Origin: Nostoc sp. CHAB 5844
Lineage (GTDB): Bacteria; Cyanobacteriota; Cyanobacteriia; Cyanobacteriales; Nostocaceae
DNA: 64,000 nucleotides
Reading direction: 5' to 3'
Assembly: GCF_020829595.1 (NCBI RefSeq)
Contig: NZ_JAIVFW010000008.1
Span: 101,913 to 165,912 of the forward strand
The translations under genes and the position numbers were made by a program. Position 1 is the stretch's first letter; each line of letters begins with the position of its first letter. Shown here piece by piece: positions 1-7,599 of this stretch. The notes beneath the pieces were generated by a model. The model had not been told where the DNA came from and searched no databases. It was given only the letters and a program-made list of their open reading frames with translations.

Positions 1-494
1 GTAATCAAAAAGGTACTTCTACCATAGGCTTTCCCTACTTCGCTGGCTGATGTGTCCGATAGCTTGGTGCTAAAACTCGCTACATAGCCCAACACCAGCA
101 AGGATACGGGATTAGGAACTAAAGACTGGGGATGAGATACTAAAAAACCCGAATTGATCACTCCTACACCCAAAGCACATAATGCCGCAGTTAACGCTGA
201 ACCCCAGACATTTTCCGGGCCTCTTGCACCAGAACGCTTCTCGGCTATGCCTTCAGCTTCTTTCTGTGCCATACCGATGCGCGTCACTCCTGAACCCACC
301 AGAAAATAAAACGCCACTACTAGATATCCTTGCCAACCTAAAGTTCCCCAAACTATTACGCCCAATATCCACGCGTGGAATAACCCCGCTGGAGTGAGCA
401 GCTTTTTGGGAGCAATCCAAACTAAACCCAATAAAATGGCGTTTAATCCTACTCCCACTAACCAGGGATTCCCAGAGTCAATTGAAGGTAACAT
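1..494 (-). CDS. DUF92/TIGR00297 membrane protein, VTE6-type phytyl-phosphate kinase (partial)
   Basis: The reverse strand is open from an ATG at 494 to the window edge, so the C-terminus is missing. The product begins MLPSIDSGNPWLVGVG and has several hydrophobic segments (for example LNAILLGLVWIA and GYLVVAFYFLVGSGV), then a loop rich in charged residues (GMAQKEAEGIAEKRSGARGPENVWGS) and the SFSTKLSDTSASEVGKAYG motif. This layout is typical of the TIGR00297/DUF92 integral membrane family. In plants and cyanobacteria that family includes VTE6, which phosphorylates phytyl phosphate for tocopherol and phylloquinone synthesis. Family assignment is from recognised motifs; the specific kinase activity is inferred. 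Confidence 0.8.
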   Translation of the reverse strand, partial: MLPSIDSGNPWLVGVGLNAILLGLVWIAPKKLLTPAGLFHAWILGVIVWGTLGWQGYLVVAFYFLVGSGVTRIGMAQKEAEGIAEKRSGARGPENVWGSALTAALCALGVGVINSGFLVSHPQSLVPNPVSLLVLGYVASFSTKLSDTSASEVGKAYGRSTFLI

Positions 495-851
495 CAGCAG
501 TGAATCACAAGTAGTGTTGTCATTGCCAGCATATCAACAGAATAACCAATTTTAGACCTTGGATGTTATCTCTCATTCTTTAATTCTAGAAGTGCATCGA
601 TTTTATTACTTTTACTAGTGGTGAGAGAAAAAACAGGCAAGACAAAGAACAAATTTTTTCAGTTACAACTAGGCAGAAGTCAGAAGAATAGGTGAATTCT
701 GAGTTTTGTACGTCATCAAGTTGCAAACGCTGTAAATATCGCCATTAGCATATAAGCAGCAGCAATATAAAACTGTGTTCCAATTAACCACAAATGGGTT
801 TTCAGTGCATAAATTGTAGATAGCAACTACAACATCTCCTCAACACCAGTT
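495..851. other. Intergenic region, divergent promoters
   Basis: This gap separates the minus-strand DUF92 gene from the plus-strand VOC gene, so it should hold both promoters. It is AT-rich with no convincing ORF, RNA or clear operator. An STRR-like stretch (cagaagtcagaagaa) lies near 671-687. Confidence 0.4.
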
Positions 852-1283
852 ATGAGTCAACCTATATTTCATCTGGCTTTCCCAGTGAGTGATATCCAAC
901 AGACAAAAGCCTATTATGTCGATGGCTTGGGCTGTATTCCTGGCCGAGAAAACCCTCACGCGTTGATTCTTAATCTCTACGGTCATCAACTAGTAGCACA
1001 CACTACCAAAGAACCTTTAACACGGCAACGCACTATTTATCCCAGGCACTTTGGACTAATTTTTACTCAAGAAAGTGACTGGGAAAATTTGTTAAATAAA
1101 GCACAAGAGCAACAGCTTTTATTTCGAGAAGAAGCTAAAGATCGCTTTGTGGGTTCTGCTTTAGAACATCGGACTTTCTTTTTAGAAGATCCTTTTTACA
1201 ATTTGCTGGAGTTTAAATATTACCGCTACCCAGAGGCGATTTTTGGTAGTTATGAGTATACCCAAATTGGCGATCGCGCTTAA
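852..1283 (+). CDS. VOC (glyoxalase/bleomycin-resistance fold) protein
   Basis: The 143-residue product has the vicinal oxygen chelate pattern: an opening FHLAFPVSDIQQTKAYYVDGLG strand-helix module, a central PRHFGLIF strand carrying a likely metal-ligand His, and a closing FFLEDPFYNLLEFKYY strand with the second-module Glu. VOC proteins are small metal-dependent enzymes with varied substrates (glyoxalases, dioxygenases, resistance proteins), so no substrate is assigned. Its 3' end overlaps the convergent lipase gene by 71 bp, and the C-terminal GSYEYTQIGDRA is read through a GCGATCGC site. Confidence 0.85.
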   Translation: MSQPIFHLAFPVSDIQQTKAYYVDGLGCIPGRENPHALILNLYGHQLVAHTTKEPLTRQRTIYPRHFGLIFTQESDWENLLNKAQEQQLLFREEAKDRFVGSALEHRTFFLEDPFYNLLEFKYYRYPEAIFGSYEYTQIGDRA

Positions 1284-1890
1284 TATTCCGCATCGGTTCA
1301 GCTAAGGCTGTGGCTACTGCGGCTAAACTCCTAGAATCGGTTAACATCCAAGGATGCGAAGCTGCTGGGATAATCACTTCTGTACCTATAGGCATTTGCG
1401 AACTTTTCGCCGGGACAATCATTAAATCATAAGGTGTCCAAATTGAAGTAAAATTTAGTTGCTGTAACATCACAGCATCAGAATTTAAATCTTTAAGAAA
1501 GTTACTGTTAGGACGCATTTGTAAACAGCCAGGTCGCCAAGAACCATAGGCAACTACAGTTCCATAATGAGGCGATGAGATGGTGATAAACCGCTGCACG
1601 CGCTCAATTCCGCCTAGCCGCTGTACGTAATATCGACTGACAATTCCGCCCATGCTGAAACCGACAATATCCAGTTTCTGCTCTGGCTCAAAGGTTGCGG
1701 CAATATAATTAGCCACTTGCTGCGCCAACACATCAAGACCAACATCGCCATTATTCGGTACTAGATTGAGATCATACACAGACCAACCCTTGTCTTGTAA
1801 ATAATTTCTCATCTTGTGGAATACAGCTTCCGTATCTCCAATACCGTGTATTAATAATACGGGGTTGTACTGTTGATTAATTGTGTTCAT
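1213..1890 (-). CDS. Lipase-type alpha/beta hydrolase
   Basis: The 225-residue product starts with the oxyanion-type strand NPVLLIHGIGDTEAVF and has the nucleophile elbow GFSMGG (GxSxG) followed by IVSRYYVQRLGG, as in bacterial triacylglycerol lipases and the PGAP1/LipA-like group. PHYGTVVAYGSWRPGC follows. A late His in AASHPWMLTDSRS is a candidate catalytic His. There is no signal peptide, so it is probably cytoplasmic. Its stop codon lies inside the convergent VOC gene (71-bp tail-to-tail overlap). Substrate unknown. Confidence 0.87.
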   Translation of the reverse strand: MNTINQQYNPVLLIHGIGDTEAVFHKMRNYLQDKGWSVYDLNLVPNNGDVGLDVLAQQVANYIAATFEPEQKLDIVGFSMGGIVSRYYVQRLGGIERVQRFITISSPHYGTVVAYGSWRPGCLQMRPNSNFLKDLNSDAVMLQQLNFTSIWTPYDLMIVPAKSSQMPIGTEVIIPAASHPWMLTDSRSLAAVATALAEPMRNIKRDRQFGYTHNYQKSPLGSGNI

Positions 1891-2331
1891 TGCCTAATTT
1901 GCCTGCATTACGCTGTCTAAAATCTAGCTAAGTTAGATTGCTATCTGTGAATCAGCTATGACACTCAGATCACTGGCTTGAAGAGGGGCTAGTATTTTTA
2001 CTCAGCAACGCCACTTGCTTCAAGTCGGCAGAGCCGCCCAACGCAGTGGCTCCTCAGCACTTCAAAACGTAAAGTTAATTTTTGTTAAGCTAACTTTCAT
2101 AATCTTGCTTATAGTTACGGTAAAATTTAATAATTGGTCATAGATATGTACGGGCGGCAAGTGCCTGCAAAATCAAAGACATTTGCTCTGTAGTCTTACT
2201 ATAGTGTTGCTTAAGCACTAAACTATAAAGCTAGTCAAAGTAATAGTACGGCGCAAAAAAATGTTGCATTAAGCTGCAATTTTTAACATTACGGTCAAAT
2301 ATACACAATATAGAAGGCAGGAGAAATTCTA
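1891..2331. other. Intergenic region with GC-rich dispersed repeat
   Basis: This gap holds the promoters for the divergent lipase and 2332 genes and a GC-rich repeat at 2001-2063. Both ends of that repeat recur inverted at 61353-61466. The 2332 gene has a good ribosome site (ggcaggag) 8 nt before its ATG. Confidence 0.5.
2001..2063. repeat. GC-rich dispersed repeat, copy 1
   Basis: The left end ctcagcaacgccacttgctt and the right end caacgcagtggctcctcagc are reverse complements of the two ends of the element at 61353-61466. The core (cggcagagccgcccaacg) resembles the repeats at 13746-13812 and 58949-59092. It is intergenic here, in an otherwise AT-rich sequence. Confidence 0.75.
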
Positions 2332-2832
2332 ATGTTGGGTTTTATCAAAAAACTAATTGGTGGGATTCTAGGCTTCATCACAGGGCTGCTACCAGGAAAG
2401 AAAAAGGGTGGTGGTTACTACTTACAACTAGATGAGAGTGGTGCGGAAGTAACTCCAGCACCAGCAGCCACACCTAAACCAGCAGACACACCTAAACCAG
2501 CAGCCACCTCTAACGGTACAAAGGCGGCAGCAGAAGCATCTGAGCCAGAGGAAAAACCAGCGCCTGTAGCAGAAACTGAGAAAAAACCCGCACCTGCGGC
2601 TAAAGCGGTGAAAGCTAAGGCATCCAAGAATGGCAAAGCTGCACCAACTGAACCAGCAAAAGCTCCCGCACCAGCTGTTGTTGCTACCAAGAAAGAACCA
2701 ACTGAAACTACATTTGCACCAAAATATTTAGCTCCTACTGCGTCCGCTTCCAATGGTCGCCGCCGTCCTGGGGCAAATATGAGTTCTTTCTTAGACATGG
2801 CAAGTCAAGTTAAAACTCCCAAGCAAGCTTAG
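2332..2832 (+). CDS. Hypothetical protein, amphipathic N-terminus and Ala/Pro/Lys-rich tail
   Basis: The product has 166 residues. Residues 1-25 (MLGFIKKLIGGILGFITGLLPG) form a glycine-spaced amphipathic or membrane-inserting helix followed by a KKKGGG linker. Residues about 45-125 are low complexity with repeated P-A-P, TPKPA and EKKPA units and look disordered. The end is conserved-looking (GRRRPGANMSSFLDMASQVK). I recognise the N- and C-terminal blocks as recurring in cyanobacterial hypothetical proteins but know no function. It could be a peripheral membrane protein with a flexible tether. The antisense ORF here is a shadow created by the Ala/Pro codons. Confidence 0.8.
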   Translation: MLGFIKKLIGGILGFITGLLPGKKKGGGYYLQLDESGAEVTPAPAATPKPADTPKPAATSNGTKAAAEASEPEEKPAPVAETEKKPAPAAKAVKAKASKNGKAAPTEPAKAPAPAVVATKKEPTETTFAPKYLAPTASASNGRRRPGANMSSFLDMASQVKTPKQA

Positions 2833-2836
2833 TGAT

Positions 2837-3928
2837 TCAATTTTCATTGTTAGCGATCGCCAAGCATTTACTAAATACCAATCCGCTGTACAACTGAAAA
2901 GCAGCATCCCAATTAGTCTGTTCTCGGCGAAACAGATTTATATGGGGTGTGATATTGTTTAACATTTCTGTTTGATCTAAAACCGTCTCCGCGAAAGGTG
3001 TGAAATCTGACCAAAGCTTCACTTGTGGTAGATGCTGCTCTAGCCAGTTGAGTACTTGATTCCAGTTGATTCTGATGGTATTTTGACTAGCTTGGGCAGC
3101 AATTTCTACACCTTTTTGAAAATCATAACTATGATCGGACATTCGCAAAATAGAGCGTCGTCCAGGTATATGTAGGTCACAAAACTGGGCATAGTCCTGA
3201 GTTTGAGTTTTACGTTCTAGCTTGTGACGAGCATCAACATCGACAACTTCCTCAAAAATCGGCAACAGTCCAACTACTCTTGCTTGAACTTCAGACCAAT
3301 TAAAGGTGAGAGAACCAAGTTGATTAGTTTGGTTGCGACAAACAACAGTAGGTTGTAGACCAGACTCCGAAAAATATTCAACTTGATAAACTTGTATTTG
3401 TTGCACTGCGGCTATTGTCGCCCAAAAACAAGGAATTCCTGCCTGCTTTAGCTGTTCACCGTAGAATTTCAATTCTCCCACTTGTCCAGAACGATATACT
3501 CTCCAACTCCGACTGGGTAGAATTAGCCTAGCTGTATATGGGTCTAGCTGCATAATTTGAGCAAATTTTGCGGCAACTGTTGACTTTTGTTCATTACTCA
3601 AAGGTTCTAAAATAAGTAACCCTGGTTCATTAGTGGTAGGTTCGGCTGTGGCTTTGGCAATGGCCCGTTGTCTTTCTTCTTGTTCAACTTCTTTGAGGCG
3701 TTGTAAGCCTTGACGTGCTTGGGTAACTATTTTGGCATTGGTTGTACTCTGCAACAACTGACGATAGATTTTTTCAGCATCCTGTCGCTTATGAGATACC
3801 TCGTAAAGTCGGGCAACATAAAATTGCACCCAAGGATTATCTGGTGATTCTTTTAACAATTGTTGGAGTAATTTGGCAGCTGTGTGATAATCTTTACGCT
3901 CAAAAGCGATCGCCACCTGCTCAATCAT
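2837..3928 (-). CDS. Tetratricopeptide-repeat protein
   Basis: The 363-residue product opens with a TPR-like helix pair (AFERKDYHTAAKLLQQLL, then PWVQFYVARLYEVSHKRQDAEKIYRQLL) at about residues 8-65. A mixed alpha/beta region of unknown fold follows, containing a conserved-looking PGRRSILRMSDHSYDFQ segment. There is no signal peptide or transmembrane segment, so it is probably a cytoplasmic scaffold. It converges with the 2332 gene, with only 4 bp between the stop codons. Function unknown. Confidence 0.8.
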   Translation of the reverse strand: MIEQVAIAFERKDYHTAAKLLQQLLKESPDNPWVQFYVARLYEVSHKRQDAEKIYRQLLQSTTNAKIVTQARQGLQRLKEVEQEERQRAIAKATAEPTTNEPGLLILEPLSNEQKSTVAAKFAQIMQLDPYTARLILPSRSWRVYRSGQVGELKFYGEQLKQAGIPCFWATIAAVQQIQVYQVEYFSESGLQPTVVCRNQTNQLGSLTFNWSEVQARVVGLLPIFEEVVDVDARHKLERKTQTQDYAQFCDLHIPGRRSILRMSDHSYDFQKGVEIAAQASQNTIRINWNQVLNWLEQHLPQVKLWSDFTPFAETVLDQTEMLNNITPHINLFRREQTNWDAAFQLYSGLVFSKCLAIANNEN

Positions 3929-4040
3929 AGTTTGTTTCCCCGCATCCCCGCCTTGTTTTTTGACCCGTGTTGATTGCTCAGAGCAATAAATAAACTGGGC
4001 TTATACTCAGCACTCAGCACTCAGCACTTTTATATATCAT

Positions 4041-4769
4041 TTATACTTCACAAGCTGCGGTAACTAAGGTTAAAGCCACGATGGGTGCGGTGACAGCGCG
4101 GAGAATGCGACGACCGAGGGATACAGGTTGAAAGCCGGATGCGATCGCATTTTCAATTTCTTGTTCTGTCCATCCACCTTCGGGGCCTGTAGCAATAATT
4201 AGTTCTTGGTCATTGGTCATTTGTTCTTTGGTGGGTAAGCAGTCTTTTAGATGAGGAAAGTTACCACGCGCCTCACAGATATACTTTTGACCATTGACCA
4301 TTGACTCTTGACCATTGATTGACATAAAAGCCACTGGTTCTAGAATCGTCGGTACAAAAGCTCGCTCTGATTGTTCTGCGGCTTCAGCGGCGATGCGTCG
4401 CCAACGTTCAAGCTTTTGCGGACTAGGATTGAGGAGAGTGCGATCGCTGATTACTGGAGCAATACAAGTTACACCAATTTCCGTACAGCAGCGTACCACT
4501 TCATCAAATCCATTACCTTTAGGTAAGGCTACCATCAGCGTAATTGTTACAGGTAGTTCCGTCTCTACGGAGAGTAGTTCTAAAACCTGGGCTTGTTCCC
4601 CTGCAAGCTGCACCAACCACCATTTACCCATACCATCCATAGCAATAAAGTGATCGCCCTCACGCAAACGTAAAACACGTCCCAAATAATGTAGTTGCTG
4701 GGGTGAGAGTAAAATTTGGTCTTGTTGGAATTGAGAAGGTGCGATCGCAATTCGTTGTAGTTGAGCCAT
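4041..4769 (-). CDS. rsmE: 16S rRNA (uracil1498-N3)-methyltransferase RsmE
   Basis: RsmE methylates N3 of U1498 in 16S rRNA using SAM. The product has the N-terminal PUA-like domain (ILSPQQLHYLGRVLRLREGDHF) and the SPOUT knot near the C-terminus (ATGPEGGWTEQEIENA, then SLGRRILRAVTAPIVAL). I chose the ATG at 4769 (MAQLQRIAIAP, 242 residues, the family length). The open frame continues upstream to 4877, but those 36 residues do not look like RsmE. Unusually, about 20 residues (SINGQESMVNGQK and neighbours) are encoded by a TTGACCA-type tandem repeat within the frame near 4288-4325, between the PUA-like and knot regions. Confidence 0.93.
   Translation of the reverse strand: MAQLQRIAIAPSQFQQDQILLSPQQLHYLGRVLRLREGDHFIAMDGMGKWWLVQLAGEQAQVLELLSVETELPVTITLMVALPKGNGFDEVVRCCTEIGVTCIAPVISDRTLLNPSPQKLERWRRIAAEAAEQSERAFVPTILEPVAFMSINGQESMVNGQKYICEARGNFPHLKDCLPTKEQMTNDQELIIATGPEGGWTEQEIENAIASGFQPVSLGRRILRAVTAPIVALTLVTAACEV
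4288..4325. repeat. TTGACCA-type STRR inside rsmE
   Basis: Heptamer-like units (ttgaccattgaccattgact, ttgaccattgattgac) run in tandem inside the rsmE reading frame without breaking it. A related ttggtcattggtcattt stretch lies nearby at about 4204-4221. Confidence 0.75.
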
Positions 4770-4884
4770 ACTAAGTAGTTCAGCTTTACTTTGAGGTAGT
4801 GCGATCGCACAGTCAGCCAAAACAAAAAACAGAGCGACCGGGTAAATTAAGCTTAGAAGACCAATTGTTGATGACAATAAGCGA

Positions 4885-4913
4885 AACCCAACACCAAGAT
4901 TAATGTTGGGTTA
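4885..4913 (-). terminator. Hairpin downstream of VOC gene
   Basis: AACCCAAC and GTTGGGTT form an inverted repeat with a short loop, just past the stop of the minus-strand gene at 4942. There is no strong T tract, so termination is plausible rather than certain. Confidence 0.4.
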
Positions 4914-4941
4914 ACGTAAGGAAACCCAACTTTATATTCTA

Positions 4942-5304
4942 TTAATCACGAGTCAGCAGTTCTAGGTTATGGCCATTGGGGTCATAAAAATAAAAACCAC
5001 GCCCACCTTTTCTATGGTTAATTTCGCCTTTGTGCTGATGCATCGGGTCACTAGTGTACTCCAAACCAGCTTGTTTTACTCTAGCGAAGATAGTATCAAA
5101 TTCTTCATCGCTAACGTGAAAAGCATAATGATGCGACTCAAATGTTGTTCTGTCATCAAAATCGAGTGTTAGCGTGTCATTAACTCGCACCGCCGCAAAA
5201 TGTCCAGCAGGTTCTACTTTTAAACCAAAAATTTGGGCAAAAAACTGTGCAGATGCTTGTTTATCATGAGCAGGAACTATAGTGTGATTTAAAGATATTG
5301 TCAT
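4942..5304 (-). CDS. VOC family protein
   Basis: The product of about 120 residues has two VOC modules. Strand one carries NHTIVPAHDKQASAQFF with the metal-ligand-type His. The middle has ESHHYAFHVSDEEFD with a second His. The last strand GRGFYFYDPNGHNLELLTRD ends in the conserved Glu. Such proteins include glyoxalases and catechol-type dioxygenases; the substrate is not evident. The frame has ATG codons at 5316 (MQKIMTIS) and 5304 (MTISLNH), neither with a clear ribosome site. I prefer 5304 because it begins right at the first strand. Confidence 0.87.
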   Translation of the reverse strand: MTISLNHTIVPAHDKQASAQFFAQIFGLKVEPAGHFAAVRVNDTLTLDFDDRTTFESHHYAFHVSDEEFDTIFARVKQAGLEYTSDPMHQHKGEINHRKGGRGFYFYDPNGHNLELLTRD

Positions 5305-5574
5305 AATCTTTTGCATCCAAAATTGTTTATAGGTTTAGCTCTAGAATGCCTAGCAAAATGTTATTTTGCCCTCCTCATTTCGATAGGATTTTTGTCGTCT
5401 AAGTGGGTGTTCAAAACCCTTACACCCCTATACCCTTATCCCCTACACCCAGTCTCAACACATAATATTTGTGCTTTAGTCCTGGCTATTATCCCTCATG
5501 GTCTTGAAGTGAATCAAGGGTTGTGTAAAAATTGGAGTCTTTGGCATCACAAGCTAAATTTGAGGAATTGAGAC

Positions 5575-7095
5575 ATGGCGCGTCTAGCACTGCTGAGTGT
5601 ATCTAACAAAACTGGTTTAATTGACCTAGCCCGTAGTTTGGTAGAAGAATTTGAATTTGATTTAATCAGCAGTGGGGGAACAGCTCAAGCCCTCAAAGAT
5701 GCGGGAATAGCAGTAACAAAGGTGTCTGATTACACAGGTTCACCAGAAATTTTAGGTGGACGCGTGAAAACATTACATCCGCGCATTCATGGTGGGATTT
5801 TGGCACGGCGGGATGTTGCTGGTGATATTACAGATTTAGAAAATAACCAAATTCGCCCTATTGATTTGGTGGTGGTGAATCTTTATCCGTTTGAGGAAAC
5901 TATTGCTAAATCAGGGGTGACGTTGGCGGAAGCTGTGGAACAAATTGACATTGGTGGCCCGGCAATGTTACGGGCATCATCAAAAAATTTTGCTCATCTG
6001 ACGGTGTTATGTGACCCAGCACAATATGATGAATATCTGCAAGAATTACGCCAAAATAACGGAGAAGCTTCTTTAGAATTTCGCCAAAAGGCAGCTTTGA
6101 AAGGATTTTTACATACTGCGAATTATGATCAGGCGATCGCATCTTACCTCGCAGGGAAACAACAGCACACCCTCAGCGGTATCCAATTACAATCTCTGCG
6201 TTACGGAGAAAACCCCCATCAAAGTGCAGCTTGGTATCAAACTGGCACTACACCTATAGGATGGGCAGCGGCCAAGAAACTGCAAGGCAAGGAACTCAGC
6301 TACAATAACTTAGTTGACTTAGAAGCCGCCCGCCGCATTATTGCAGAGTTCACTGATACACCAGCCGCGACAATTATTAAACATACAAATCCCTGCGGTA
6401 CGGCGTTAGGAGATACCATTGTCGAAGCTTATCAAAAGGCTTTTAATGCTGATTCTACTTCAGCGTTTGGGGGAATTGTCGCCCTGAACCGTCCGATTGA
6501 TGCGGCTACAGCCAGCGAGTTAACTAAAACTTTTTTAGAATGTGTAGTTGCACCTGACTGTGATGCAGAAGCGCAAAAAATTCTCTCTAAGAAATCTAAT
6601 GTGCGAGTTTTGACATTAGCAGATTTAAGTAGTGGCCCGAAAACTTTAGTTAAACAAATTGCTGGCGGTTTTTTGGTGCAAGCTGCGGATGATATTGTTG
6701 CTGACACTAGTCAATGGCAAGTAGTTACGGAACGCCAACCTACCGCAGATGAGTTAACAGAATTACTCTTTGCTTGGAAAGTTTGCAAACACGTTAAATC
6801 TAATGCCATTGTAGTCACAAGCGATCGCACTACTCTCGGTGTCGGCGCTGGGCAAATGAACCGCGTTGGTTCCGCAAAAATCGCTTTAGAACAAGCTGGT
6901 GAAAAAGCTCAGGGCGCAATTCTAGCCAGCGATGGATTTTTCCCCTTTGATGATACTGTGAGAACTGCCGCCGCAGTTGGTATTACCGCCATTGTCCAAC
7001 CAGGCGGCAGTTTGCGCGACCATGATTCTATCAAAGCTGCTAATGAACTGGGTTTGGTGATGGTGTTAACAGGGATACGTCACTTTTTACACTAA
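5575..7095 (+). CDS. purH: Bifunctional AICAR formyltransferase/IMP cyclohydrolase
   Basis: PurH performs the last two steps of purine synthesis, AICAR to FAICAR and then IMP. Residues 1 to about 195 are the MGS-like cyclohydrolase domain (ALLSVSNKTGLIDLARSL, ISSGGTAQALKDAGI, VKTLHPRIHGG). The transformylase domain follows, with SLRYGENPHQSAAWY and the catalytic KHTNPCG motif at about 267-273. The C-terminus is intact (PGGSLRDHDSI, then GIRHFLH). Length (506 residues) is normal. purM is also in this window, 24 kb away and not linked. Confidence 0.97.
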   Translation: MARLALLSVSNKTGLIDLARSLVEEFEFDLISSGGTAQALKDAGIAVTKVSDYTGSPEILGGRVKTLHPRIHGGILARRDVAGDITDLENNQIRPIDLVVVNLYPFEETIAKSGVTLAEAVEQIDIGGPAMLRASSKNFAHLTVLCDPAQYDEYLQELRQNNGEASLEFRQKAALKGFLHTANYDQAIASYLAGKQQHTLSGIQLQSLRYGENPHQSAAWYQTGTTPIGWAAAKKLQGKELSYNNLVDLEAARRIIAEFTDTPAATIIKHTNPCGTALGDTIVEAYQKAFNADSTSAFGGIVALNRPIDAATASELTKTFLECVVAPDCDAEAQKILSKKSNVRVLTLADLSSGPKTLVKQIAGGFLVQAADDIVADTSQWQVVTERQPTADELTELLFAWKVCKHVKSNAIVVTSDRTTLGVGAGQMNRVGSAKIALEQAGEKAQGAILASDGFFPFDDTVRTAAAVGITAIVQPGGSLRDHDSIKAANELGLVMVLTGIRHFLH

Positions 7096-7197
7096 ATTAG
7101 GGCTTTCGCACAAAGATTACTAGTTGAGATGAGATGTGAGGGTATAAGGTTTTGCTCGCTTATCCCAATTCACGAAAAATTTGATGCACATAAAATG

Positions 7198-7228
7198 TGT
7201 AGAGACGTTGCATTGCAACGTCTCTACA
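7198..7228. repeat. Palindrome GTAGAGACGTTGCA, 14-bp arms
   Basis: The arms GTAGAGACGTTGCA and TGCAACGTCTCTAC are exact reverse complements around a single T. Related sequences occur at 14838-14860 (degenerate) and inside recJ at 62440-62465. This looks like a mobile palindromic repeat family in this genome. Confidence 0.75.
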
Positions 7229-7342
7229 AAAAAATTCGTTTCATCTTTAAAGGAAATTGGTATTACAACCTCACGCCCCTACACCCTGTCTCAACCAAAA
7301 TCTTGTAATTTAATTTAATCAAGATGGTGCAGTTATAAAAGT

Positions 7343-7385
7343 GTCACTTATCACACTCGCCCTTATCTAACAGTAGTGTTATCTT
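7343..7385 (+). promoter_or_regulatory. NtcA-type promoter of sRNA copy 1
   Basis: GTCACTTATCACAC (GTN10AC) at 7343-7356 is followed after 23 nt by the -10 box TATCTT at 7380-7385. This matches the established architecture of NtcA-activated promoters: a GTAN8TAC-type box 20-24 nt before TAN3T. The -10 lies 6 nt before the conserved sRNA 5' end. Confidence 0.65.
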
Positions 7386-7391
7386 ATATTT

Positions 7392-7460
7392 GTGTGAGGA
7401 GCAAGTTGAAATTAGAAAGCGTCTGGGGTGGAAACACGGCAACACTCCCAGGCGCTTTTT
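7392..7460 (+). ncRNA. Candidate 69-nt small RNA, copy 1
   Basis: The 5' part begins GTGTGAGGAGCAAGTTGAAA, predicted single-stranded. The 3' part is a stem of about 12 bp (AGCGTCTGGG paired with CCAGGCGCT) with the loop GGAAACACGGCAA, ending in TTTTT, which is a factor-independent terminator. Two homologues of identical length lie at 8964-9032 and 9129-9197. Copy 2 replaces stem bases on both strands (AGCACC with GGTGCT against AGCGTC with GGCGCT), so selection acts on structure. The length and NtcA-type promoter recall nitrogen-stress sRNAs such as NsiR4, but I cannot confirm identity. Confidence 0.75.
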
Positions 7461-7599
7461 AGTATTTATCAGTAAACTTTCTTGTGGTTCTCTCCGCAAA
7501 TTTTAAGTTTTATAAGCATACTTACCGAAGATGGATTGAAGTAAAAATTTCTATGCCAACATCGATAATGGCACTTTTTTAAATAACTGGCTTGTGGAA

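Noticed and set aside
2418..2798. Long antisense frame opposite the Ala/Pro-rich gene
   Set aside because: It is produced by the low-complexity codons of the real gene at 2332-2832, which has a start signal and plausible termini.
5311..5571. Open frame of 86 codons upstream of purH
   Set aside because: It reads through a Pro/Thr-rich STRR-like stretch (acccctatacccttatcccc) and has no ribosome site or recognisable domain.
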